Shown: in pieces, positions 7,378 to 14,665 of the stretch
Numbering within the stretch: the first letter of the stretch is position 1
Layout: each line of letters begins with the position of its first letter
NCBI GenBank assembly: GCA_937893815.1
Contig: CALCSH010000036.1
Location: 1 to 14,720, forward strand
From: an uncultured Anaerolineae bacterium
GTDB taxonomy: Bacteria; Chloroflexota; Anaerolineae; Anaerolineales; UBA11858
DNA length: 14,720 nt
Direction of reading: 5' to 3'
The notes under the pieces: model-generated
Told to the model about the DNA's origin: nothing
What the model saw: only the letters and a program-made list of their open reading frames with translations
Database searches by the model: none
Made by a program: the position numbers and the translations under genes

Positions 7378-8490
7378 TCACCTAAGTTTTTCGTAGATGG
7401 AAAGTAATTGCCGAGTCCAAACCAATGGGTTGTGTTCTTGGGTTACATACGCCAATCCGGCCTTGCCAAAGGCTTTACATTGATCCGTATTTTCTAGGAA
7501 ACTGATCAGGGCTTCCGCTATCGCATCTGGCCGTTGTGGAGGAACGATCAGTCCGCGGTCCGCGGAAACGATTTGAGCCACATCGCCGACATCGGTAGCG
7601 ACCACAGGCAGACCAGCCGCCATTGCTTCTAGAATTGCCAGAGGTAAGCCCTCCCAGTGAGAAGAGTTTACAAAGATATCAGCCGCTTTTAATAACTGTG
7701 AAACATCGTCACGATTGCCAAGCAGCACGGCATGATCCCTAAGGCCGTTTTGCTGTATTTGATTCTTTAATTCTTCATAGAGAAAACCTTCCCCTGCAAT
7801 GGCCAAAAAAGCCCCTGGATATTTTTGGTGGACAATGGCAAAGGCGTTGATTAAATCTTGATACCCTTTGGGTGGACGGAGCCTTCCCACTGAGATAATT
7901 AATGGCCTGTGCGGATCCCCCATGATACCTGTGCGCAAACGTATTCGCTCGGAAACTGAAATATCTGGAATAGGATTCACCGGATTGGGAAGAATATCGA
8001 TCGGTTTGGCGCGAAGTCTGTTCTGGTGTGCTTGGGCAACCGAATCACCAACCGCAATCACTTTATCCGCGAAAAACCGCAAAGCCCATGTTTCTGCGCG
8101 ATTACGATAGGGGTTATAGAAGCGTGGATTTTCTCTTGTGGAGTGTAGTGTACAAATCGAAGGGGTACCGGTAAGAAATCCCATTGTCGCAGCTAATATA
8201 TTCGATCGTGCCAGATGCGATTGAATAACATCAAATTTTTCTCGCTGTAAAATGCGCAATAAAGCGATGTCTTCCTTAGGGCTAATCAATTGGTCGCTCT
8301 CTAAGGTATACACAAACGCCCCTTGGGCTTCGATGCTTTCTTTGATGGTGGCATATCCAAAATTGATGACGGTCAACTGATGTTTATCAGGGCTTACAGC
8401 ATTGATTTCCTTTAAAACTTTGGCAAACGTCAGGATCAGCGTTTGGGCACCCCCAACCGTTAGGCTGTCAATCAGGTGGGCGATTTTCAT
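7378..8490 (-). CDS. GT4 family glycosyltransferase
   Basis: A 370-residue GT-B glycosyltransferase. Visible are MKIAHLIDSLTVGGAQ with the GGAQ loop (13-16), FDVIQSHLARSNILA (86-100), CTLHSTRENPRF (113-124), VGRLRPPKG with R203 and K208, IAGEGFL (231-237) and EX7E in WEGLPLAILEAM (E280 and E288). The ATG at 8490 overlaps the TGA of the GT2 gene as ATGA, which fixes the start and implies coupled translation. A gap of 174 bases follows before the ATP-grasp gene. It is close in motif style to the GT4 at 4004-5110. It should add a sugar to the lipid-linked repeat unit in the cytosol; donor and linkage cannot be told. Confidence 0.94.
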   Translation of the reverse strand: MKIAHLIDSLTVGGAQTLILTFAKVLKEINAVSPDKHQLTVINFGYATIKESIEAQGAFVYTLESDQLISPKEDIALLRILQREKFDVIQSHLARSNILAATMGFLTGTPSICTLHSTRENPRFYNPYRNRAETWALRFFADKVIAVGDSVAQAHQNRLRAKPIDILPNPVNPIPDISVSERIRLRTGIMGDPHRPLIISVGRLRPPKGYQDLINAFAIVHQKYPGAFLAIAGEGFLYEELKNQIQQNGLRDHAVLLGNRDDVSQLLKAADIFVNSSHWEGLPLAILEAMAAGLPVVATDVGDVAQIVSADRGLIVPPQRPDAIAEALISFLENTDQCKAFGKAGLAYVTQEHNPLVWTRQLLSIYEKLR

Positions 8491-9539
8491 TGGGGAGTAT
8501 CGTGATCCTTTAGGGATGAGAAAGAAAAAAGGTCCTCGATATTTGGCGGAAGATGTGTATCGATCGATTCTTTTGGCGTTAGTTCGATATCCGATTTAAA
8601 TGTTTTTGCCATACTCTTGATGTGATCGTATCGCTTATCACCAAGAATGGCCAAGAAAAGTAGTTTAAATTTTTCTTTCAAATTATCAAATGGATAAAAA
8701 AGAAGCGCTTTGGTAGTTTGCCAAAACAGCTCTTGCCGACTTCCATGCTTTCCGGGGATAGACCAACTATGCATTAGCGCCAGCATGCTTTTCACGCGCA
8801 ATTTCAATATGGGCCGTTGCCACTTTGGTTGATGTGAATCGATTGCCTTCGTGGTTACTCCGCGCATATTTTCAAGGCCGTCGTGAAGGCCGGTACGCGA
8901 TAATGTGCCTCCATGTGAACGATAGATGGATAGTGCTCTTGGGATAAATCCGATTTTCGCCTGACGTGCGATACGAATCCAGAGTTCCCAATCTTCACCC
9001 CAACGCATACTCTCATCAAAGTAACCGGCATCATCTAATACCCAGCGCCAGATCAATATTGCCGAAGGATTTCCGACAATATTACTCACCAAGAGTTCAC
9101 GTGCTTCAGTTCCCGGGCGAGGAGTACCACGGTGACGATATTCCCAGGTATCGGAGCCAACATTCCATTGCCAATTATCACTACTCACCATACCGGTCTC
9201 GGGGTGCAAATGCAGATATCGAACCTGGTGCTCAATTTTCTCCGGCAGCCAGATGTCATCACAATCCAAAAAGGCAATCAACTCTCCGCTAGATTCGACA
9301 ATGCCACGGTTGCGCGCTGCGCCCGGTCCCTGATTGATCTGCGAAATAGCGCGTATTTTTTCGTCCCCAAATTCTTGAACACGTTTTTTGGTAGAGTCTA
9401 TTGAACCATCATCAATGATGATCAACTCGTTAACGGGATGAGTTTGTGAAAGTACACTGTTGATGGAGTCGTTGATAAACTTTTCACAGTTATAAGCGGA
9501 AATAATTGCGCTCACGCGCAAATCCTGCAAATTTTTCAA
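8487..9539 (-). CDS. GT2 family (GT-A fold) glycosyltransferase
   Basis: An inverting GT-A glycosyltransferase of 350 residues. VSAIISAYN (9-17) is the first strand, IIIDDGS (40-46) binds the nucleotide, NQGPGAARNRG (69-79) is typical of the family, FLDCDD (90-95) holds the metal-binding DXD, and RWGEDWELWIRIA (179-191) holds the catalytic ED. The C-terminal 130 residues are less conserved and carry a hydrophobic-basic stretch (about 286-300), possibly membrane associated. The start is not certain: TTG at 9539 follows AAGGTG by 7 bases, while GTG at 9515 follows AGGA by 7 bases and would begin right at the first strand. The TGA overlaps the ATG of the next GT4. Probable role: adding one residue to the repeat unit. 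Confidence 0.93.
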   Translation of the reverse strand: MKNLQDLRVSAIISAYNCEKFINDSINSVLSQTHPVNELIIIDDGSIDSTKKRVQEFGDEKIRAISQINQGPGAARNRGIVESSGELIAFLDCDDIWLPEKIEHQVRYLHLHPETGMVSSDNWQWNVGSDTWEYRHRGTPRPGTEARELLVSNIVGNPSAILIWRWVLDDAGYFDESMRWGEDWELWIRIARQAKIGFIPRALSIYRSHGGTLSRTGLHDGLENMRGVTTKAIDSHQPKWQRPILKLRVKSMLALMHSWSIPGKHGSRQELFWQTTKALLFYPFDNLKEKFKLLFLAILGDKRYDHIKSMAKTFKSDIELTPKESIDTHLPPNIEDLFSFSSLKDHDTPQ

Positions 9540-9550
9540 TGAACGGCACC

Positions 9551-11017
9551 TTATCGTTGAAAAGCGCCCCGTACAACGGAACTCACTTTTGTTACCAATT
9601 TTTTATCGACTAGGTAGAGCATACCAACATAAACCCCGCCCCCTAAAGTGACTGAAGTAATCAATTTGGGCAAATCTGGCAAGTTGGAAAACAAAACAAT
9701 CGGCAGTAGGGCAACTCCCATCACAAAGGATGCCCAAAGCGCGGGAGACAAGGTCTTTAACACATCGCGCAGGCCAAAATTGACGAAACGTCCGGCGACA
9801 ACTGTGTCCAAGATGACTTTAATAAATGACAAAACGACATGGCCTAAAGCCACACCAACAATCCCGCGACGGGTGCCATACCACAAAATAGCAATGGTGA
9901 GCGGCAATTTAATCACTGCCAACTTGTTAAGAATATCGGGGCGGTTGATGGCTTTATACAATACTCCAGGAATATGCCCCATCGATGCGACCATCACCGC
10001 AAGGGAAATCCACTGCATAACTGGGATGGAAGGTTCCCACTCACTGGAATAAAAAATCCGAATAATGGGAGCAGATAATAAAGCCAGCCCAATCCCAGCG
10101 GGTATGATAACTAACGATGTATAAAACAAATAGTTACGATATACCGAGCGAAGTTGATCCTGATCCCATTGCAGAGTGGAAAGAATAGGGTGAGCCACGC
10201 GATCCACCCCGAGGTTGATCGTACGAATCACGAGTTCCGGCATGCGATAGGCGAGCGTATAATAGCCAAGCGCTGCAGCGCCCAGCACTCGTCCTACAAT
10301 CAAATAGTCAACATTGTTCAGCAGAACGCCAATAAAACCGATCGCAACAATATGCCCCCCAAACGTCAGCATTTCTTTAGATACCTGGGAATCAAATTGT
10401 CGGGTTGGGCGCCATTTTGCCAGGAACCAGTATAGAACTGTCACCGTCACTGCGCTGGCAATCTGCCCCCAAATCAAACTCCAAACACCAAATCCAGCCC
10501 ACGCCAGCAAAACCGACACCAACCCTTTTGTCAGGCTGCTGGTAAAATCTGGGATAATCTTAATTTTGAAACGCAAATTTTTCTGGATATGTGCGCCGGG
10601 GATTGCGCCCAATGCATTCAGGGGCAATACCGTTGAGATAGCACGTAATAGGGGGGTAACGGCAGGTTCGTTAAAATACAAAGCCGCATAGGGTGCGGCT
10701 ATCCAGGCGATGAGAAAAAGTAATGCACCCAATATTGCGCTACTATAAAAGGCTATATTGGAGGCTTCTTCAATTTTGTCTTTTCGGGAAATTACCGCAG
10801 TTCCCAAACCCAGAGTATTAATAACATCGAGATAGTCAATTACAACTGTGGCATAGCCAACAAGACCAAATTCTTCCGGCAGCAAGATGCGCGCCAAAAT
10901 AATCGTGGTGACAAAAGATAAAAGTTTTCCAAGAATATAGGAGAGATATGACCAAAAAGTCCCCTGTATGGCTTTTTTCTTGACAAATGCCGAGCGCGCT
11001 TCAGCGTCGAAGGTCAT
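9551..11017 (-). CDS. Wzx-type polysaccharide flippase (MOP superfamily)
   Basis: A 488-residue polytopic protein that should flip the undecaprenyl-linked repeat unit to the outer face of the cytoplasmic membrane. The N-terminus, with AIQGTFWSYLSYILGKLLSF then ARILLPEEFGLVGYATVVIDYLDVINTLGLGTAVISRKD (about 15-80), is typical of the polysaccharide synthesis branch of the MOP superfamily (WzxC-like). Hydrophobic segments recur along the whole length, consistent with about 12 to 14 helices, with LGYYTLAYRMPELVIRTIN in the middle. ATG at 11017 is 9 bases past the stop of the polymerase gene; no strong Shine-Dalgarno is seen, so coupling is likely. It sits between polymerase and glycosyltransferases, the normal place in a Wzx/Wzy locus. 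Substrate unknown. Confidence 0.93.
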   Translation of the reverse strand: MTFDAEARSAFVKKKAIQGTFWSYLSYILGKLLSFVTTIILARILLPEEFGLVGYATVVIDYLDVINTLGLGTAVISRKDKIEEASNIAFYSSAILGALLFLIAWIAAPYAALYFNEPAVTPLLRAISTVLPLNALGAIPGAHIQKNLRFKIKIIPDFTSSLTKGLVSVLLAWAGFGVWSLIWGQIASAVTVTVLYWFLAKWRPTRQFDSQVSKEMLTFGGHIVAIGFIGVLLNNVDYLIVGRVLGAAALGYYTLAYRMPELVIRTINLGVDRVAHPILSTLQWDQDQLRSVYRNYLFYTSLVIIPAGIGLALLSAPIIRIFYSSEWEPSIPVMQWISLAVMVASMGHIPGVLYKAINRPDILNKLAVIKLPLTIAILWYGTRRGIVGVALGHVVLSFIKVILDTVVAGRFVNFGLRDVLKTLSPALWASFVMGVALLPIVLFSNLPDLPKLITSVTLGGGVYVGMLYLVDKKLVTKVSSVVRGAFQR

Positions 11018-11026
11018 ATTGGTGGA

Positions 11027-12493
11027 TCATTTCTTGAGCGCGTTTAACTTGTTCTTGGCTATTTCATATTCAGCTACTTTGGGAACTGCCATCGCGATAC
11101 CCACTATCAACCAAAAATAACGCTGATAAGCATCGTGAATGAACATAGATGCGGCCAAATAACCTACAAAACTAATTCCCATGGCAGCCGACATATCCGC
11201 AATATCAAATAATCCTTGAGAGTGGAGTTTTTTGACAGCCCAATAAATATCTCGAACGGTAATAAAGATAATCGCTAAAAAAAATATTAATCCGACAATT
11301 CCTGTTTCTGCAAGTATTTCGATATAAAGGTTATGTGCTGATCGTTCCTCTGCACGTGGGTCAAGTCCAACCTGCCGCGAGTACTGCTGATAATATATCG
11401 GATAATTGTCGTAGCCTACGCCGAGAATAGGATGATCTAAAAACATATTCCAACCGACAAGCAATTCGCTGGCTCGCCCGCGGATGGCTGCATCTTCACG
11501 CAGATTGTTGTTTGATCCGGGTAAGAAGGAAGTCAGTGATTCAAGGCGATCGGTATATTGCGTGGGAACAAATTGAATCAGAACCAAGCTGATCAATAAA
11601 AGAATAAGAAAATTCTTAAAATTCGGAGCTCGATAGAGGAACATCAGTCCGAGTACAAAAACGAGAATCACAAAACCACTTCTCGAATAGGTAAGCATTA
11701 CCGCAGCCGCCGTCGCGACAAATGCCCAAATAGAGAATGCCTTCATCCAGCGGTTTTTCTCATGCCATATCCGATCCAGAGCCAACGGTACCAATACAGA
11801 CATGATTAATGCGTAATAATTGGGGTCATTGATCGGTCCGCTGACTCGGTTAGTGCTGGATGCACCAACGAGAACCGCCGCACTGGTCTGGGCGAAACCA
11901 AAGTAATAATTGTCAGTGGTGCCTGTGACATATTGAAAAACCGTTAGCGTTCCTAAAAATATACCAGCGGCCAGCAAAGCCCAAATAACACGACGAAATA
12001 CGGCTCCGTATTGTAATAAAATAACAACGACAATCACGATCAGCGCGTTTTTGATATAGAGTTCAGTTGCCGCAAGCGTCCGCGAAGGATCGGCAGCATA
12101 CAGGATCGAAGCAAAGCCAACGGCACCATAACCGAATAACAGCGCTGTCGCGCGCTGCCAGCCATCGGGTTTTTCATTATAGGCTATCCAACGCATGAGA
12201 ATTGCGAAGAGCAGTAAAAGCACAAAAGACTTGGCGACCGATGGCGCTCCGTGAAATTCGATGGCAATGTCCGAGACATTTGTGTACACTATGAATGCCA
12301 AAACGAGCAGTCCCCATTCTACACGCGCCACAGAGACGGCAAATGCAAACGCGCCGACAATGATCACAAAGAGCTTCAGCGTATCTGGTGTAGTAAAGAC
12401 AAGGAATCCGGCACCCACGCCGATTCCGATCCCAACCAGGGCAAAGAGAATCTGAAGCCAGGGATTGGTTTGGTCAGTAGATCGGACGTTCAC
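11027..12493 (-). CDS. O-antigen polymerase/ligase family protein (Wzy_C)
   Basis: A 488-residue polytopic membrane protein. Marks are VSGPINDPNYYAL (217-229), LTYSRSGF (267-274), and the large exoplasmic loop with RASELLVGWNMFLDHPILGVGYDNY (340-364), RSAHNLYIEILAETGIVGL (384-402), the core of the Wzy_C domain shared by O-antigen polymerases and WaaL-type ligases. In a locus with Wzx and Wzz relatives, polymerisation of repeat units is the likeliest role, but ligase activity cannot be excluded. I prefer the GTG at 12493: GAGGT (12504-12500) stands 6 bases before it and the protein then begins MNVRSTDQTNPWLQ ahead of the first helix. A TTG at 12556 would add 21 polar residues and overlap the upstream gene. 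Confidence 0.9.
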   Translation of the reverse strand: MNVRSTDQTNPWLQILFALVGIGIGVGAGFLVFTTPDTLKLFVIIVGAFAFAVSVARVEWGLLVLAFIVYTNVSDIAIEFHGAPSVAKSFVLLLLFAILMRWIAYNEKPDGWQRATALLFGYGAVGFASILYAADPSRTLAATELYIKNALIVIVVVILLQYGAVFRRVIWALLAAGIFLGTLTVFQYVTGTTDNYYFGFAQTSAAVLVGASSTNRVSGPINDPNYYALIMSVLVPLALDRIWHEKNRWMKAFSIWAFVATAAAVMLTYSRSGFVILVFVLGLMFLYRAPNFKNFLILLLISLVLIQFVPTQYTDRLESLTSFLPGSNNNLREDAAIRGRASELLVGWNMFLDHPILGVGYDNYPIYYQQYSRQVGLDPRAEERSAHNLYIEILAETGIVGLIFFLAIIFITVRDIYWAVKKLHSQGLFDIADMSAAMGISFVGYLAASMFIHDAYQRYFWLIVGIAMAVPKVAEYEIAKNKLNALKK

Positions 12494-12499
12494 CAGTTG

Positions 12500-12504
12500 A
12501 CCTC
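12500..12504 (-). promoter_or_regulatory. Ribosome binding site deciding the GTG start of the Wzy-like gene
   Basis: GAGGT on the minus strand ends 6 bases before GTG at 12493-12491. The upstream TTG at 12556 has no comparable site, and using it would overlap the Wzz-GGDEF gene. This leaves a 52-base gap between the two genes. Confidence 0.6.
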
Positions 12505-12545
12505 GAACGTGGGTGCAAAAAATAGAGATAAATTTGTCATGGTGG

Positions 12546-13667
12546 CTAGAACCCAATCAATGCGCGCGTTTTGTGCAAAATCAAGCCGCCTTCATCGTGT
12601 TCGGCCTCATCCAAAGCTGATTCAGCCCGGTCAATAATGATGGGGGCAGCATCACCTTGAAGGCGTTCGCCAATGCCAACCTTGGGATTTAGCAATACGG
12701 TTTCCCCATCGTGGCTAAAGCGCATGGGGCGGGAGAGCGCCATTTGAAGACGGCCTAAAGTGCTGTAGGCGGCTTTTCCAGGTGTATCGGGAAGCATAAT
12801 GGAGAAAGTAACATCATCCCAACGACCAATAATATCGTTTCCGCGCAACTCCTTGCGCATAATGGTAGTAATCTGTCGCAGCAATTGCTGAATCACAGGC
12901 TGCGGCATAACTTGTAAGTAGCTGCCCATTCCGTCCAACCGCACCAGACCGAGGGATACCAGTTTGTCAGCGGAACGACCGGTGAGGTCATCCAATTGGT
13001 CTTCAAAATATCGTCGGTTGTAGGCCGTAGATATGCCATCCACCTGGGTTCGCTCCAACAGCGCTTCAAGGGGGGTGCGCAATTGCTCTCGGACGATTGC
13101 CAAGACTGCGCCTAGTAATAATCCCAACGTGAAAGCCAACCCGGCATCGCGCAAAGGCTGTGGGCGAATGGCTTTATCCGGTATAGTAGCGGAATCCAGG
13201 AATTCAATATCATACACGGAATAAAGTTCAGAGATATACTTAACTGCATTCTGGCTAATACTATTGGCCAGAACCGTGACCGTTGCGGGATCTGGACCTT
13301 CAACGGCCAATTCGAGGACATTGGCATCCGGAAGAACGACGGTAAAATATTCGTATTGAGTCAGGTCAGCATCATTAAGACCCAGTGATGCAACAGTGTC
13401 CGTATATACTCTGCCACTGTTGAGAACCTCAGCATAGGTACCAACAATGGAGCGTTTATCGAGCGCAACCAGGCTGCTAACGATTTGATATTGATCGTTG
13501 GCACCAAGTGCTTCAATATTCGGACTCACAATCAGTAATGTCGACGCACGATAAATTGGAGTGCTGATATAAACGAAACCCAGAGCAATGATAAGCGCAG
13601 AAAAAGCGGTGAGAAGAATAATCCACCAACTGCGCTGGAGCATTTGAAGATAAAGGCGAAATTCCAT
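12546..13667 (-). CDS. Wzz-like chain-length protein fused to a degenerate GGDEF domain
   Basis: The 373-residue protein has a Wzz/PCP unit: cytosolic start, membrane helix about 14-34, an extracytoplasmic domain, a proline-rich stretch (P163, P169, P171) and a second helix about 174-193. The cytosolic tail is a GGDEF-like domain: QVDGISTAYNRRYFEDQL (208-225) matches the conserved D.LTGLYNRRYF entry, and RGNDIIGRWDDVTFSIMLPDT (275-295) aligns with the signature region. GG(D/E)EF is replaced by DDVTF (284-288), and the first metal Asp of the lDiD strand appears to be R243, so cyclase activity is not expected. RxxD (R275, D278) is kept five residues before the signature, as in the c-di-GMP inhibitory site. 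No BY-kinase is fused or nearby. AGGAGG lies 6 bases before the ATG, next to a hairpin. Likely role: chain length or export control, possibly c-di-GMP responsive. Confidence 0.88.
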   Translation of the reverse strand: MEFRLYLQMLQRSWWIILLTAFSALIIALGFVYISTPIYRASTLLIVSPNIEALGANDQYQIVSSLVALDKRSIVGTYAEVLNSGRVYTDTVASLGLNDADLTQYEYFTVVLPDANVLELAVEGPDPATVTVLANSISQNAVKYISELYSVYDIEFLDSATIPDKAIRPQPLRDAGLAFTLGLLLGAVLAIVREQLRTPLEALLERTQVDGISTAYNRRYFEDQLDDLTGRSADKLVSLGLVRLDGMGSYLQVMPQPVIQQLLRQITTIMRKELRGNDIIGRWDDVTFSIMLPDTPGKAAYSTLGRLQMALSRPMRFSHDGETVLLNPKVGIGERLQGDAAPIIIDRAESALDEAEHDEGGLILHKTRALIGF

Positions 13668-13678
13668 AGCCGTCCTCC

Positions 13679-13698
13679 TGATTACTCTACCGTAATCA
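13679..13698 (-). promoter_or_regulatory. Hairpin abutting the ribosome binding site of the Wzz-GGDEF gene
   Basis: TGATTAC (13679-13685) and GTAATCA (13692-13698) form a perfect 7-base inverted repeat with a 6-base loop. In the mRNA the last A of the hairpin is the first base of AGGAGG (13679-13674). Folding would place a stem directly against the ribosome site. It could instead be an operator for a dimeric protein. No T-run follows, so it is not a terminator. Confidence 0.4.
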
Positions 13699-13754
13699 TA
13701 AAAAAATAGCGGTTTTACGAGAATATCTTTGGTGTAGCATACACTTGAGTGCGA

Positions 13755-13797
13755 GCCGGAATATTGTAGTGGCGAAAAATCAGAATATTCTGGCGGC
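13755..13797. repeat. Imperfect dyad in the long intergenic region
   Basis: GAATATT (13759-13765) and AATATTC (13784-13790) are perfect inverted arms, and the pairing can extend outward through GCCG (13755-13758) against CGGC (13794-13797) after a 3-base bulge. The loop is 18 bases. GAATAT occurs once more at 13721-13726. It may be a protein site or a transcript fold; nothing identifies the ligand. Confidence 0.3.
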
Positions 13798-14071
13798 TAA
13801 TCCGCTAGTAGGGTTGCGAGTCGAAAAGTGCCAGAGTGCAATTCAACTCCTGATAAAAAGCGATTTTTTATTGATCTGCGCAAGAAATTTTTGGGGTATC
13901 GCAGTTCAAAATAATATGTGAATACAGTTACATCTATTGTACACAATTATTTGCAATTATCGCATCTGAATTTTACCGTCGATATGAGAAAAAGGTACCA
14001 CTATCGCTTTTGAGGATTCCGATATTGCAATTGTTAAAAAATCCATTCTCAGAAACCCGGAAAACAAATTG

Positions 14072-14665
14072 TCAGTGGGCGCCTTTTTGTTTCAGAACAG
14101 CGAAAACTGTCCGGAGCAATATATGCATATCCAGGCGCATACAACGTCGTTCGATATATGTAATGTCCATTCGAAGGCGCTCATCAAATTCGGTTTCCCC
14201 GCGTCCCAATAGTTGCCACAGCCCCGTCAGGCCGGGGATGACATCCAGGCGCTCTGTGTGCCAAAGTGCATACGTGTCAGCGCTAAAGGAAGTTGGCCTT
14301 GGTCCTACGAGACTCATCTCGCCCCGAATAACATTGATGATCTGAGGTAGTTCATCGAGGCTTGTTTTCCGGAGGAATGAGCCAATTTTGGTGATACGTG
14401 GATCGTTGGTGATTTTAAAGTCTGGCCATTGCAATTCGTTGAGATGGGAAAACTCTATTTTAAGTTCCTCCGCATTGACGACCATCGTTCGAAATTTATA
14501 CATAGCAAAGCGATGACCCCCTATTCCTGTGCGTTCTTGTGTAAACATGACCTTGCCTTTTGGTTCGCCCAATTTTATCAATAACCCACATACACTCATA
14601 ACGAATAACCACCCAGGCGATGATAAAAAAATGATCACTAGATCAAATATCCGTTTCAGAAACAA
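14072..14665 (-). CDS. Bacterial sugar transferase (monotopic phosphoglycosyl transferase)
   Basis: The 197-residue product is the short catalytic form of the sugar transferase family that moves a sugar phosphate from a nucleotide sugar to undecaprenyl phosphate, starting repeat-unit synthesis. Marks are KRIFDL (4-9), a hydrophobic re-entrant helix (about 8-31) with the Ser-Pro break at 16-17, QERTGIGG (43-50), KFRTM (57-61), the long stretch NDPRITKIGSFLRKTSLDELPQ with the catalytic Asp104-Glu105 pair, SLVGPRP (118-124) and PGLTGLWQ (144-151). The start is weak: TTG at 14665 has no clear ribosome site, and a stop (TGA 14683-14681) lies six codons upstream in frame. The five codons before it (PNRKY) read like natural sequence of the family, so a frameshift or an overlap with an upstream gene is possible. 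The initial sugar is unknown. Confidence 0.93.
   Translation of the reverse strand: MFLKRIFDLVIIFLSSPGWLFVMSVCGLLIKLGEPKGKVMFTQERTGIGGHRFAMYKFRTMVVNAEELKIEFSHLNELQWPDFKITNDPRITKIGSFLRKTSLDELPQIINVIRGEMSLVGPRPTSFSADTYALWHTERLDVIPGLTGLWQLLGRGETEFDERLRMDITYIERRCMRLDMHILLRTVFAVLKQKGAH

Larger units (their letters stand above)
13668..14071. other. 404-base intergenic region before the Wzz-GGDEF gene
   Basis: No gene longer than about 14 codons is seen here. The region is AT-rich and holds the hairpin at 13679-13698, a dyad at 13755-13797, and an AT-only hairpin at 13853-13871. A gap of this size is unlike the tight packing downstream and is the natural place for the promoter of the main block. 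I could not find a convincing pair of -35 and -10 boxes, nor a clear terminator after the sugar transferase, so part of the block may be read through from upstream. Confidence 0.5.

Noticed and set aside
9648..10052. Plus-strand open frame of 134 codons
   Set aside because: It is antisense to the flippase and its product is a low-complexity mirror of membrane helices.
13820..13835. Sigma54-like TGGCAC in the long gap (minus strand)
   Set aside because: The second half of the consensus (TTGCA) is missing at the required distance.
13853..13871. ATAAAAA/TTTTTAT hairpin
   Set aside because: The stem is purely A and T in low-complexity sequence and has no GC base to act as a terminator.
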